41,730 bases of DNA from JBMNOU01 sp050943215 (GCA_050943215.1 JBMNOU010000010.1:1-41730), one strand, 5' to 3'; counted from the stretch's first letter, positions 1-8,849 are shown. Notes: generated by a model not told the origin, from the sequence alone. Program-made: numbers and translations.

Positions 1-25
1 GCGTTGTTGTTAGACGCTAGCTCAA

Positions 26-255
26 ATTTCAATCCACACTCCCGCTTGGGGAGCGACCTGATGAGTTATATGCGCTTGCTGGCAAAGAAAAATTTCAATC
101 CACACTCCCGCATGGGGAGCGACCGGACAGCATAAGAGATAAAGATATACCTTTTGTATTTCAATCCACACTCCCGCATGGGGAGCGACAAAAAGGATAC
201 AGGGGCACAGGCGGAAGTAAAAAATTTCAATCCACACTCCCGCATGGGGAGCGAC
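26..255 (-). CRISPR. Leader-proximal end of a type I-C CRISPR array
   Basis: Four 32-bp direct repeats lie at 26-57, 92-123, 158-189 and 224-255, separated by three spacers of exactly 34 bp; a fifth, partial spacer fills 1-25, so the array continues beyond the left edge. Read on the minus strand the repeat begins GTCGCTCCCC and ends GGATTGAAAT, with the GC-rich internal stem typical of subtype I-C. The cas genes are also on the minus strand and end just upstream, so transcription runs leftward and the newest spacer is at 190-223. The repeat at 26-57 carries one substitution (T for A at the stem tip, position 46) while the other three are identical, as expected for an older leader-distal unit. 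Confidence 0.97.
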
Positions 256-402
256 CCCGAAAATACCGGGTTTTCGCCTGTCTAGCTGTCTTTTTTAATC
301 TAATTCAGCGATTTATTGCTATATTTTTTCTAATTTTGCATGAATAAGCTTGTTTTTGGGGTGCGAATATACCGGGTAATTTATGTGCGCTTGATATTCG
401 CA
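256..402 (-). promoter_or_regulatory. CRISPR leader
   Basis: This AT-rich non-coding stretch lies between the cas2 stop and the first repeat, where the leader of a I-C array is found. It contains a 9-bp direct repeat ATACCGGGT at 263-271 and 369-377, and a 10-bp inverted repeat (GTGCGAATAT at 361-370, ATATTCGCAC at 394-403) that abuts the cas2 stop codon. The inverted repeat could end cas transcription or separate it from crRNA transcription. The copy of ATACCGGGT nearest the array begins 8 bp from the leader-repeat junction, where adaptation machinery is known to read leader sequence in other systems; that role is inference here. Confidence 0.75.
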
Positions 403-693
403 CTATAGAATCATAGGGCCTTGCACGTTAAAGCTAGGTTTCACACCGATGTGCTCCACTTTACTTTTATAATTATTGCCCAGATAATAAAACCGAAGGC
501 TGTCTTTGCTCGCATCGATGATGTCTTCCAAAATATGCTGAACCTCCCGGCATTTCGCCGCATCCAGTACGCATTCAAATATGGAGTTCTGGACACGATG
601 TCCATAGTTTTCACATTGTTTTGCGACCTGCTGCAGCCGACGCCTACCCTTTACCGTTTGGGTATTCACATCATATGTAATCAAAACAAGCAT
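403..693 (-). CDS. cas2: CRISPR-associated endonuclease Cas2 (I-C)
   Basis: A 96-residue protein of normal Cas2 length, starting MLVLITYDVNTQT, which is the first beta strand of the ferredoxin-like fold with the conserved Asp (D8). Cas2 forms the dimeric centre of the Cas1-Cas2 spacer integrase. The later segment FYYLGNNYKSKVEHIG is typical of the I-C group. The start is supported by a GTGAGG ribosome binding site 6-7 nt upstream. It begins 9 bp after the cas1 stop, as the last gene of the cas operon, next to the leader. Since cas1 is frameshifted just upstream, Cas2 may have lost its partner or work with a split Cas1. Confidence 0.96.
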   Translation of the reverse strand: MLVLITYDVNTQTVKGRRRLQQVAKQCENYGHRVQNSIFECVLDAAKCREVQHILEDIIDASKDSLRFYYLGNNYKSKVEHIGVKPSFNVQGPMIL

Positions 694-702
694 CTTTGAA
701 CC

Positions 703-1302
703 TCACTTCCATAGGAACGGCGGATACCCGTCCAGATCCCCACGCAAATATCGTGTAAGTAGCATGGCCTGAATAAACGGAACCAGGCCCCACTCGACTT
801 TCTCCTTCAAATAGGGATGTGTAATCGTCTCGTGCTTTCTTTCCTGCCATGCCTTTAAAACCTGTCTGCGTGTCTCGTCATTCATTAATACCGACCCGTT
901 TTCTCGCCGCGTAAACCCCTTTGCATTGACCTGCCTCTTGTTGACTAGCCCGATGACAAACCGATCCGCCAGCAGTCCGCGCAGTTCTTCCATCAGATCC
1001 AGCGCCAGCGAAGCCCGCCCCGGACGGTCACGGTGCAAAAAGCCTACATAAGCATCCAGCCCCACCGTTTCCAGTGCCGAGGCGCAATCATTTGCCAAAA
1101 TCGTATAAATGAAGGAGAGCATCGCATTGATATAATCCGTCGGCGGCCGCTTTGAGCGCTCGATGAAATAGAAATCTTCTTTCTGCTGCAAAATCAGATT
1201 GTCCAGCTCACCAAAATAAAGACTGGCCGCATTACCCTCCAGCCCGCGCAACTGCTCAAGATCGGTACTAAAACGCACGGATTCCAATATCTGCGTCAGC
1301 AT
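703..1302 (-). CDS. cas1: Cas1 integrase, C-terminal catalytic fragment (frameshifted gene)
   Basis: A 199-residue fragment covering the alpha-helical catalytic lobe of a I-C Cas1 and ending with the family C-terminus PPFLWK. All three metal-binding residues of the integrase are here: the Glu in LRGLEGNAA, the His in GFLHRDRPGR and the Asp in LALDLMEELR. The sequence just 5' in this frame reads LKKVSAMLTQ and joins without a gap to the residues of the upstream fragment, so the two pieces are one ancestral gene interrupted by a -1 shift near 1316-1325. The fragment has its own ATG (1302) with AAAGG 8 nt upstream, so reinitiation could make a separate polypeptide. A sequencing error is the main alternative. 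Confidence 0.9.
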   Translation of the reverse strand: MLTQILESVRFSTDLEQLRGLEGNAASLYFGELDNLILQQKEDFYFIERSKRPPTDYINAMLSFIYTILANDCASALETVGLDAYVGFLHRDRPGRASLALDLMEELRGLLADRFVIGLVNKRQVNAKGFTRRENGSVLMNDETRRQVLKAWQERKHETITHPYLKEKVEWGLVPFIQAMLLTRYLRGDLDGYPPFLWK

Positions 1303-1316
1303 AGCGGATACCTTTT

Positions 1317-1733
1317 TCAGACGCCCACATCCAGCCGCATCTCATGATCGCGAGCCGCCCTTTCGAGTATCCATTTTGCGTTGTATATTTTGCCGAAAAT
1401 AAAATTCCGAGCAATCATGCAGCTCCTTTTCCTGTCGTCACAGACACGGTATTGCTCTCGTCGCAGTACCACATTGCCATGGCTCTCCCCGATGATACGC
1501 GCAAGAAACCGTCCGCTTCGCGTCAGAAAACACAGTCCGATGTTGCGCTTCGCACAGGCGCCCATCAACGCCGGGCTAGCGCCAGTATACCCAAACGTCA
1601 CGATACCTTCCAGGTTATGCAGCGGCAGCCTTGCTATAGACTGATCCTCACGCAATATACTTACGGTTTCCCCGTCCAGTGCCAGATAGCTTTCCGGCGT
1701 AACCACGTACAGTGTGTTTAGCAGCTTTCTCAC
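1317..1733 (-). CDS. cas1: Cas1, N-terminal fragment (frameshifted gene)
   Basis: The N-terminal beta-rich part of I-C Cas1 (138 residues), starting RKLLNTLYVVTPESYLALDG and containing the conserved LHNLEGIVTFGYTGASPALMG. The frame ends at a TGA right after MRLDVGV, where an intact family member (about 340 residues) would continue into the catalytic lobe found at 703-1302. I chose the GTG at 1733: it follows GGGGGAG, it fits the family N-terminus, and it overlaps the cas4 stop by 4 bp (GTGA). A longer frame opens to 1805 but adds residues that overlap cas4 and do not belong to Cas1. No slippery heptamer precedes the stop, so programmed frameshifting is unlikely. Confidence 0.88.
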   Translation of the reverse strand: MRKLLNTLYVVTPESYLALDGETVSILREDQSIARLPLHNLEGIVTFGYTGASPALMGACAKRNIGLCFLTRSGRFLARIIGESHGNVVLRREQYRVCDDRKRSCMIARNFIFGKIYNAKWILERAARDHEMRLDVGV

Positions 1734-2395
1734 GCGTCTCCCCCCTTCAAGCTGTCGGCGATGTATTGAGACACAGGCTGGATACGACATAGCTTTGGCA
1801 GACACTGATCAACCAATGAGCAGGCGCGGCAAAAACGCCCCGTATGAACCTTAGGCGTATAATGCCTCCTATATAGCTCGTGCATTTCCAAAGCTACATG
1901 GTTCAACTCCATGCGCAGCTGTGTATTAAACTCGACCTCCAGCCGATGCCTTGTTTCACCGTAATAGAGATAGCCCTTAGGTATTGTACAGGAGAGCATC
2001 TCTTCCAGGCACGCAGCCTGAGCACATAATTGGAGGCTATCCGAGAGGTCTGTTTTGGGTTCACCGCGCTTATATTCAATCGGTATCGGATGATACCGGC
2101 CCTTCTGACCGAAAAGTGAAATGCCTTCCGAATCACACCAAAACTCCACCACGTCGCACGTACCGGAAAGCCCAAGACTGGATGAGGAAATGGTCAATCC
2201 GCGAACAGCCAACAGATCTCCCCGTCTCTCAAACATTGGCCCATTATGGGCCTTCATATGCATCCGGTTGCCTTCCACTGTTCGCAGGTTTTCTTCCCAC
2301 TTTTGCTCGATATGGATTAACGCCCACTGCCGGCGGCAGAACACAAAATGCTGGATGCCTGACAGCAGAAGATATTCGTCCTCACTGTATGACAT
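1730..2395 (-). CDS. cas4: CRISPR-associated exonuclease Cas4 (I-C)
   Basis: A 221-residue RecB-like nuclease that in type I-C selects PAM-containing prespacers and trims them for Cas1-Cas2. The iron-sulfur ligands are visible as one N-terminal Cys (FCRRQW, about residue 20) and a C-terminal cluster C-R-A-C-x5-C-x4-C (about 187-202). The nuclease core shows the Asp in GTCDVVEF and the E-x-K pair in IEYKRGEPK. The start has GAGG 7 nt upstream. The gene overlaps cas1 by 4 bp and follows cas7 after 21 bp. All expected catalytic and cluster residues are present. Confidence 0.95.
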   Translation of the reverse strand: MSYSEDEYLLLSGIQHFVFCRRQWALIHIEQKWEENLRTVEGNRMHMKAHNGPMFERRGDLLAVRGLTISSSSLGLSGTCDVVEFWCDSEGISLFGQKGRYHPIPIEYKRGEPKTDLSDSLQLCAQAACLEEMLSCTIPKGYLYYGETRHRLEVEFNTQLRMELNHVALEMHELYRRHYTPKVHTGRFCRACSLVDQCLPKLCRIQPVSQYIADSLKGGDA

Positions 2396-2416
2396 GCAAA
2401 TACCTCAAGCATACCG

Positions 2417-3238
2417 CTATGCTTCCTCCCATACAATCGGTTCAAGACCATCCAGAAGAGATATCTCCAGGGTTTCTCTTTTCAGACTCCTGTGCACCTT
2501 TGCGGATGAATACTGTCCTGTTTTGCAGCTGTGCTTCCACCATACAACTTTGATTACTTCCATGCTGCCGTCGGGGCGCGCGGCGGACACATCGTTTTCA
2601 AATATAGTTTTCAGCGCTTCATGCAGCTTCTCAGCGTCTTCGTCGGAAAACCCTGTCTTTTCGGCAAGATGGCAGTTTATGCTGCCGAATGTCACATATA
2701 CTCCCTTATCAATACGGTGCTTCATTCCCATCGTGTCAGACGCCTTTTTATCAGGATCAGGCTTATTTGTTTCCAAATTGACACTCTTGACAATTTGCAT
2801 ACTGCTCACATCAACCGGTTCAACGCTGACGGCGGTTTGAATCGTCACCGGACCGCGCACACCGATTGAAACGGATTTTTCGTCATCCGATTTTCCAAAG
2901 GCGAATACTTGACCAAAAGCCCGAACATCAAACCACGTTCTACAGGCAATTTTAGCTTGCTCTTGGCGATCTTTCGTCTTTTTAATTTCCTCATTCCCAT
3001 CAAAACGAGCTTTAAGGCTTCGATACTCGTCTTTTCGGTTATCATCGGACTGCACAAAAATTGTCTCTCCCATATCCTGCAAGCGGTTGCGCAGCTTTCG
3101 CTTGAGACACACGTCGGACACCTCGCCATATCCCTCATAATCAGTGCGAGGGCGGTTGCCATTGAGCGGATCGCCGTTAGGGTTCGCTTTCTTTACCGAA
3201 AAAACCAGCGCAAAATCAATTTTATTCGTCAAGCTCAT
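2417..3238 (-). CDS. cas7: Cas7 (Csd2), I-C Cascade backbone subunit
   Basis: Cas7 of subtype I-C polymerises along the crRNA to form the Cascade backbone. The start reads MSLTNKIDFALVFSVKKANPNGDP, the Csd2 family N-terminus with the NPNGDPL..NRPRTD segment, and the protein is about 273 residues, normal for the family. Two in-frame ATG codons compete. The one at 3244 is only 2 nt after GGAGG, while the one at 3238 is 8 nt after it, so I use 3238. It lies 23 bp downstream of cas8c and 21 bp before cas4, in one operon. Confidence 0.95.
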   Translation of the reverse strand: MSLTNKIDFALVFSVKKANPNGDPLNGNRPRTDYEGYGEVSDVCLKRKLRNRLQDMGETIFVQSDDNRKDEYRSLKARFDGNEEIKKTKDRQEQAKIACRTWFDVRAFGQVFAFGKSDDEKSVSIGVRGPVTIQTAVSVEPVDVSSMQIVKSVNLETNKPDPDKKASDTMGMKHRIDKGVYVTFGSINCHLAEKTGFSDEDAEKLHEALKTIFENDVSAARPDGSMEVIKVVWWKHSCKTGQYSSAKVHRSLKRETLEISLLDGLEPIVWEEA

Positions 3239-3261
3239 TTTCATTACCTCCTTTGTTGTTT

Positions 3262-5109
3262 TTATTTTTTTGGCCTTAACGCCTGTCGCTGCAGGAAATA
3301 TCCCATTAGATAACTCCCGTCTAATGGTCGGTTGGACTCATATTCTCCTTCGCAGAAATTTGCCATGATACCGCCAATTTGGTTTAGATACCAATCCGCG
3401 CCGTTTAGCTGCTGTATATATGGGTTTAGTTGCTCCCACAGAATTCTCCAAGTCCGAAACGGATGTTGGGATAACGCAGTCATGTATCGGATAGCGTTGG
3501 TAGCACGGTCATCCTTAGCATTTCCTTGCTTATATCGCGCGGAAGACTCGATTCTATCCGCCACAGCAAGCAAACGACCATAAAGATAATCGCGATTCGT
3601 TCTGTTTTCTTCCAATGCCAATTTATACTCATCTCCTTTTTCGTAGTAATGTCGCTTCCATAGTCCACAGGTTACGCTAAGGACTTCTTCCCAATCCCGC
3701 CAACGCAAGGCGGTGTTTTTAGCATTCTCTAACCCAAACGGGTTTGATGCTCTATGCAGTACGGCGTTCAACATATCTTTGGGAATATCTTCACCGTCCA
3801 TGATACAGTACAGGAGCCGCTCGCGGACACCTTTTTCCATTTTGTCATAAGACTCGCTGCCACTGTCAGGCTTTTTCCCAAGTATCGCTTTAACGATTCT
3901 CCTTACAGAAGGCGCACCGATAAAGTAGTCATTTTCCCCTTCTCCATCTTTGTTACCCTCAAAAGGCTGATACCATCTGCATTGTTCATGCCACTCTGCA
4001 ATGCGCTCATGGTATTCGCCCTCTGGGAGTTCGTGGTAATAGGTGATAGACAATCTTCCCGTCGTTGCGGCATCTACCGCCAAAAGAGCAATACGGCGCA
4101 TGTGTTTTTTCAATCTGTTTGCGTTTCCGGCACCGCAAAGAACGTTACGAAGCGCAAGGCCGTAATCCAAGTCGGTTGTACCGCTTATCTCAATCAACTT
4201 ATCTGCATCTGTTTTAATCTCGGTTCTGTAAATACTTAAACTATCCTCAAGAGGGTCCTCTACATCAACTTCTTTGTCAACTGCCCAAGCAAAAATAGAC
4301 TGAGTGCCACAGTACGTTCCTCTTGTAGCTATCAGCCATCGCAACGCTTGGTGAGCCTTTTGAGAAGCGTTATAGCTAACAATCACCGCTTGCGATGCTT
4401 CCCTGAATCTGCCGCGAAAAGTGAAATTTGTGCTGTCATTGCCTGAAATAAGTTTTGCGTTACCTGCGAAACGGTTGATTGCTTTCGGATGCTTCTCTGT
4501 ATATGGTAGCGTATCTCCTGAGATATAGCATACATCCATTCGGTGACCGGATACTAAGCCGGTTTGCTGATAATCTATCCAAGCCTTCCACAGTTCCGGC
4601 ATCCGCCAGAGACGATTTTCGTTTTCGCCATTGATGTTAACGCAAAAGCAAATCGCGCTATCATCTTTTGCTTCCGGAATATCGGTTTTCAATGTTCCAG
4701 ATATAACATAGTTATACACTGCGCTTAATACGCGATAGGCAAGACCATATTCCGTCTTATCGCGGAGAAAACCAATCCATTTATAAAGACTATCCCTGTA
4801 AGCAGAACCAGACAGATACTTTACTTGGTCGAAAAGCGGATGGGGAAAATCTTTCGCGCTTATACCGCTTCGCCCCTCTGATTCGTCCGTACGCGGCGCA
4901 GCCACCAAAAACTTTGGGTCATACTTCCCTTTAGAGATTTTATCCGCCTTGAGAAATGTACCATCCTCACGGATAGAGACGATATAATCAGGCTCAATAA
5001 GGTTATGTCCTTCAGGCAGCAGCATTTTGGCCTGGCTATCCTCCGCGCATATGCCAACAGCAGATTCACACGCACAATAGGTATCATATAAGTTCCCGAT
5101 CCAACTCAA
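3262..5109 (-). CDS. cas8c: Cas8c (Csd1), I-C Cascade large subunit
   Basis: A 615-residue protein, normal length for Csd1. In I-C Cascade this subunit recognises the PAM and, through an internal translation product in other systems, also supplies a small Cas11-like subunit from its C-terminal part. The N-terminus (MSWIGNLYDTYCACESAVGI) and the internal stretches with RWLIATRGTYCGTQSIFAWAV match the family pattern. It overlaps cas5 by 4 bp (ATGA at 5106-5109), indicating translational coupling. I cannot confirm an internal cas11c start from sequence alone. No frameshift or gap is visible. Confidence 0.93.
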   Translation of the reverse strand: MSWIGNLYDTYCACESAVGICAEDSQAKMLLPEGHNLIEPDYIVSIREDGTFLKADKISKGKYDPKFLVAAPRTDESEGRSGISAKDFPHPLFDQVKYLSGSAYRDSLYKWIGFLRDKTEYGLAYRVLSAVYNYVISGTLKTDIPEAKDDSAICFCVNINGENENRLWRMPELWKAWIDYQQTGLVSGHRMDVCYISGDTLPYTEKHPKAINRFAGNAKLISGNDSTNFTFRGRFREASQAVIVSYNASQKAHQALRWLIATRGTYCGTQSIFAWAVDKEVDVEDPLEDSLSIYRTEIKTDADKLIEISGTTDLDYGLALRNVLCGAGNANRLKKHMRRIALLAVDAATTGRLSITYYHELPEGEYHERIAEWHEQCRWYQPFEGNKDGEGENDYFIGAPSVRRIVKAILGKKPDSGSESYDKMEKGVRERLLYCIMDGEDIPKDMLNAVLHRASNPFGLENAKNTALRWRDWEEVLSVTCGLWKRHYYEKGDEYKLALEENRTNRDYLYGRLLAVADRIESSARYKQGNAKDDRATNAIRYMTALSQHPFRTWRILWEQLNPYIQQLNGADWYLNQIGGIMANFCEGEYESNRPLDGSYLMGYFLQRQALRPKK

Positions 5110-5864
5110 TCTCTCTCACCTCCTTCCTCAAGAAATCCCAAAAGTTCTGCTTCACGCAGCCCAACAAAATTATTGTCATTTTCAAATGCTTTCGCTTTCA
5201 TAGGCTTAATAAACCGCGTGATGTAACGTTTCTGCTCGTTTGGAAACTCGTTAGGCGTGGGAAACTCAATCACCCCGTCCCGCATAACGCAAGACCATAA
5301 CCGCGCTGCAAATTCCTCTCGCCCCGTTTCGTCCGGGTAATCAAAACCGTGGAACATGAAACCAAAATCGATTTTCCCATATCCATTGTAGAAACCGTCA
5401 CCCTCGCCAAATCTGCAGGGTTCAACATACCCCTGGCATTCTCGCGTACCCAGAAAAACGTCCCGCCGACCGCCACGCCCGATCATACGTTTTGCGATGT
5501 TGTGATGCTTGTTCTCATTTCTGTCGTCAGCAAGCTCAGGCCGGTTCATGTTCCATTCGAAGTGCGCTCGCACCTGATAGCTGACATCTTTCAGGTAGGT
5601 ATAATACGCCAAATCGTTCTCGGCACTTGCGTATTTGATTGGGCGAATTCCTTTTGACTCTGTCTGAATCTTATTCAACACCCTGACCTCGTCAATATAC
5701 CAAACAAAAGTCGGTTTCCAATATACGCTTTCCAATATACCCTTTAACGCCTGATATGTTGGAACTTGATACGAGAATTTTTCTCCACCAACGCGCGTAA
5801 TCGGATCGGAGAACAGTGCGTTTCGTCCATGCACGACAAATTCTACCGTATTTCGTTTAATCAT
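5106..5864 (-). CDS. cas5: Cas5c (Cas5d), crRNA-processing endoribonuclease
   Basis: A 252-residue I-C Cas5. In this subtype, which lacks Cas6, Cas5 cleaves the pre-crRNA and stays on the 5' handle. The protein has the RAMP start (NTVEFVVHGRNALFSDPIT), the region with KHHNIAKRMI that carries the Lys-His pair used in catalysis in the family, and the Gly-rich GRGGRRDVFLGTRECQGYVEP. The ATG at 5864 is 9 nt after GGAGG. It follows cas3 by 23 bp and overlaps cas8c by 4 bp. The expected catalytic region looks intact. Confidence 0.95.
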   Translation of the reverse strand: MIKRNTVEFVVHGRNALFSDPITRVGGEKFSYQVPTYQALKGILESVYWKPTFVWYIDEVRVLNKIQTESKGIRPIKYASAENDLAYYTYLKDVSYQVRAHFEWNMNRPELADDRNENKHHNIAKRMIGRGGRRDVFLGTRECQGYVEPCRFGEGDGFYNGYGKIDFGFMFHGFDYPDETGREEFAARLWSCVMRDGVIEFPTPNEFPNEQKRYITRFIKPMKAKAFENDNNFVGLREAELLGFLEEGGERD

Positions 5865-5887
5865 ATTTGTTACCCTCCTCCCATTGC

Positions 5888-8239
5888 TTAATTACATAGA
5901 AACTTCATGTCTTTTTCCAAATCCACACCTCGCTCATCGTAATAAAACTCTTTATCCAATAAAAGCAAGTCATCATTCAATTTTAATAAAGCGCCTGCTT
6001 CGCTTAGTTTATCTACTTGATATTGGTACAATGAAACTGAATAGCGCCCCATCTTTCGTAACAGAGTTTTCTTTTCGGAAAGCTCCGCGCGTCGATATTC
6101 TTCCGCAAGCACCGCGCCTTCGCCATATGGGACAAGCACACCGATTGTGTTATTCTCAATTACGCAGAAGTTTTCTCCCGCAGTTTGTAGCGCCTGGCGA
6201 AATTGGGGCGGAGTTGCATCATGATGCAGCCGATTCCTATATGCAAAACAGCCTTCTTTGTTTACTGATAGCAAATCGTACAGATTACCATTCTTTCCGA
6301 AATTATAATTCATTTCACCCGCACGCCTGTAAAAGTACTCGCTATAATACCGTTCCATTGCCTGTTTGCTGAGTAAATCGGTGAATTGTTCATCGATAAC
6401 GCGTTCCGTTATTTTTGCTCCGATTTTAATATCCGGTAATCTTGATAAACTTTCTCCCGCTATATTTACAATATAAACTTTACGTCCATTTGGATCCTCT
6501 CCATGCCGATTACATCTACCCGCTGTTTGAGCAATGCTGTCGAGTCCCGCGCAGGCCCGAATAACACAACCAAAAGAAATATCAACGCCTGCTTCAATGA
6601 GCTGACTGCTGATACATATGATAGGTTCGTGATTATCTGTTCCCGTCTTTATTTCCTTGAGTACGTCTATTCTGTGCGCCGGACACATAAACGTGCTCAG
6701 ATGATAGAGCTTTACAGGCTGTCCGCAATCTTCAAGACGTGTTTTTATTGTATTGAAAAGATCGGTAACGGTTTTTTTTGTATTAAGTATAACGAGACAA
6801 TTCTCATTGATGCACTGCTTATCCAACACAAAATCCGTAAGCTCTTCATATGTGTACGCTCCCGTGATGCGGCTATCAATAATGCGCGTCCTATTAAGCA
6901 CGGAAAAATCATTTTCCATATTTTCGATCAGATTCGGTCCTGACAGGTAAATGGGATGCTCTACGCGGTCTAACATAGGTTGCGTCGCTGTACAGAGCAA
7001 AACCGTGGACTTCCCAAACGCGGACAGGAAATTGACTGCTTCATTAAATAGATGTACGCACTTTACAGGCAATGACTGCACCTCATCAAAAATCAGCACC
7101 GCGTTAGCCATGTTGTGAAATTTTCGAAGCCTGGATGCTTTTTCAGAGAACACGCTTTCTAGGAACTGTATTACTGTAGTTATCACGATTGGGGCGTCCC
7201 AACGGTCAGTAAGCAGTTTAATCTCTTTTGCTTTTTCTTCATCATCGGGTGGTATTATATTAGAGTGGTGCTCCAAAACGCTTGGGTCATCCGCTAACAG
7301 GCCAAGCGCCTCTCGAATGCTGTCCGCAGTTTGTTCCAAGACGGATAAATATGGGATAACGTAGATAATCCGCTCCATGCCATGTATTCGCGCATGGTCA
7401 AGCGCAAACCGAAGACTTGACAATGTCTTACCGCCACCTGTCGGTACTTCTAGTTGATAAATGCCTCGCGGGCGATTTGCGCCAGCAAGGCATTTATCTG
7501 AAATTTTACGGCGTGTTCTGTCAATTGGTTTGCCAGATTTTTCGTTCTTATTGGCAAGGAAATTTTTTAAATGAGATGAAAAATGGTCCCAGAGCGGATT
7601 TGTCAAAACAGGTTCAATTTTCGTACCTGTTTCAAAGCAATATGCGTTACATCTGTCTGCATCCACTAAACAGGAAAATAAAAATTTCGTAAGCATATGT
7701 ATCATAAATGCCGCATCAAGATTTTTGGTATGACACACCTCAATAAACCGCTGTAGTTCCTTTTTAGACGCTTCAAGTAAAACCTCCAAATCGGTTAACA
7801 GGCAGTTGTTTTTAAATTCCGCTTTAACTTCGTCAAAGTGTAGATTGCTTGTATCCGGCGTCAATATCCGTTCGAGAAATGGTGTTTCGCCGCAGGGTGA
7901 GAGCCCGTCCATCAATACGCCATGATGTCCGGCTACGCAAAGCCCAACCATCTCCGCAATAAAAGTAGATATATTATCGCCTTGGATTGCTGCTTCGTAA
8001 ATATATTTAGCTCCTTGCGTCGAATGTATGACGCTCCCGCGCTTACACTTATCCTGTTCGTATAAATAGGCTACAAACGCTTCTGAGAATTTACCCATAT
8101 CATGCAGAAGTGCGGTAATTCTAGCGACGCGTGCAAAGCCCACGAATTCCGCCCATTTTGATGATAATTCAGCGACTTCCGCCAAATGCTCAGTAGTAGG
8201 CTGCTTGCGTTTATCATTAGCAATTCTTGATATGAACAT
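5888..8239 (-). CDS. cas3: Cas3 HD nuclease-helicase (I-C)
   Basis: About 783 residues with an N-terminal HD nuclease and a C-terminal superfamily 2 helicase, which unwinds and degrades DNA marked by Cascade. HD residues are in LLHDMGK (about 45-50) and CVAGHHG (about 102-107). Helicase motif I is PTGGGKT (about 266-272), motif II DEVQ (about 385-388), motif VI QTAGRCNRHG (about 571-580). The reading frame opens at a GTG at 8251, but that codon directly abuts AAGGG; the ATG at 8239 has GGTGAGG 6 nt upstream and is preferred. First gene of the cas operon, with a promoter at 8384-8412. Confidence 0.95.
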   Translation of the reverse strand: MFISRIANDKRKQPTTEHLAEVAELSSKWAEFVGFARVARITALLHDMGKFSEAFVAYLYEQDKCKRGSVIHSTQGAKYIYEAAIQGDNISTFIAEMVGLCVAGHHGVLMDGLSPCGETPFLERILTPDTSNLHFDEVKAEFKNNCLLTDLEVLLEASKKELQRFIEVCHTKNLDAAFMIHMLTKFLFSCLVDADRCNAYCFETGTKIEPVLTNPLWDHFSSHLKNFLANKNEKSGKPIDRTRRKISDKCLAGANRPRGIYQLEVPTGGGKTLSSLRFALDHARIHGMERIIYVIPYLSVLEQTADSIREALGLLADDPSVLEHHSNIIPPDDEEKAKEIKLLTDRWDAPIVITTVIQFLESVFSEKASRLRKFHNMANAVLIFDEVQSLPVKCVHLFNEAVNFLSAFGKSTVLLCTATQPMLDRVEHPIYLSGPNLIENMENDFSVLNRTRIIDSRITGAYTYEELTDFVLDKQCINENCLVILNTKKTVTDLFNTIKTRLEDCGQPVKLYHLSTFMCPAHRIDVLKEIKTGTDNHEPIICISSQLIEAGVDISFGCVIRACAGLDSIAQTAGRCNRHGEDPNGRKVYIVNIAGESLSRLPDIKIGAKITERVIDEQFTDLLSKQAMERYYSEYFYRRAGEMNYNFGKNGNLYDLLSVNKEGCFAYRNRLHHDATPPQFRQALQTAGENFCVIENNTIGVLVPYGEGAVLAEEYRRAELSEKKTLLRKMGRYSVSLYQYQVDKLSEAGALLKLNDDLLLLDKEFYYDERGVDLEKDMKFLCN

Positions 8240-8383
8240 GAACAACCTCACCCCTTATTGGAAACAGCCACCAAGGGACAATGGCCCTACCTAATAAAAT
8301 TTTATATATTTCAAAAATGACCGAAATCAGTTACTGTAAGATCTTTATTGGTTTGGATATGTAGAATAATACTACTTATAGTA

Positions 8384-8412
8384 AATATATCATATTTTTA
8401 CATCTATTTCAA
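8384..8412 (-). promoter_or_regulatory. Predicted cas operon promoter
   Basis: On the minus strand TTGAAA (8412-8407) and TATATT (8389-8384) are separated by exactly 17 bp, in an AT-rich region with no gene. Initiation would fall near 8377, giving a leader of about 140 nt before cas3. It is the best sigma-A-like match upstream of cas3, but the region is AT-rich and chance matches are common. Confidence 0.5.
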
Positions 8413-8534
8413 TGAAACATCCGCCAAAAGTATATATTTAATTACACAATTTATATTAATTTATATACTGTCCGAAAAAATGGGCTGAAATATACGCCGC
8501 CTCCTGTCAAGCAAACAATAATTGTGGACACCTG

Positions 8535-8684
8535 TTACGCATACGCTTGTACACGGTGTTCCATCGGTGTGTATTGTAACGCAAGCTGTATTAGTTCATA
8601 GTTGTCAAAATAGATATATTCATCGATCAACTCTTTGTGATACTTACATTCCCACGCCGTATGTGCTAGACTGTTTTTATCCAT
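8535..8684 (-). pseudogene. Chimeric transposase remnant (IS200 N-terminus joined to IS3 C-terminus)
   Basis: A 49-residue frame. The first 13-16 residues, MDKNSLAHTAWECKYH, match the start of IS200/IS605 TnpA. The rest, ELIDEYIYFDNYELIQLALQ, followed by YTPMEHR, matches the C-terminal end of an IS3-family transposase (the Y-x-x-x-N-x-x-R-x-Q-L...TP-x-E-x-R pattern). The start has GGAGG 9 nt upstream, as in intact IS200 copies. Beyond the stop the minus strand contains TGTCCACAAT and TTGACAGG, compatible with an IS3 end. It is therefore a fused scar of two elements and not a functional gene. Confidence 0.65.
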
Positions 8685-8849
8685 ATGGACTACCTCCTTT
8701 GTTGATGATACGGTCGGCAAACCTTCATCATCTTAACATCGGAGGTTCTTTTCTTAAAGCTAAAGCTTTCTCCCCTCCCCCGGCATAGCCAAGGGTTTAT
8801 TTGGTTTTGTCCGCTCTTCTACCAAAACTACACTTTAGTGTACAAACAA

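Noticed and set aside
58..223. Self-targeting by the visible spacers
   Set aside because: I found no matching protospacer in this window; targets elsewhere cannot be judged.
22..237. Open frame on the minus strand with repeated V-A-P-H-A-G-V-W-I-E-I
   Set aside because: It is the translation of the CRISPR repeats and spacers, not a gene.
1310..1330. Programmed -1 frameshift to make full-length Cas1
   Set aside because: No slippery heptamer lies before the TGA; the A-run comes after the stop, so ordinary mutation, sequencing error or reinitiation is more likely.
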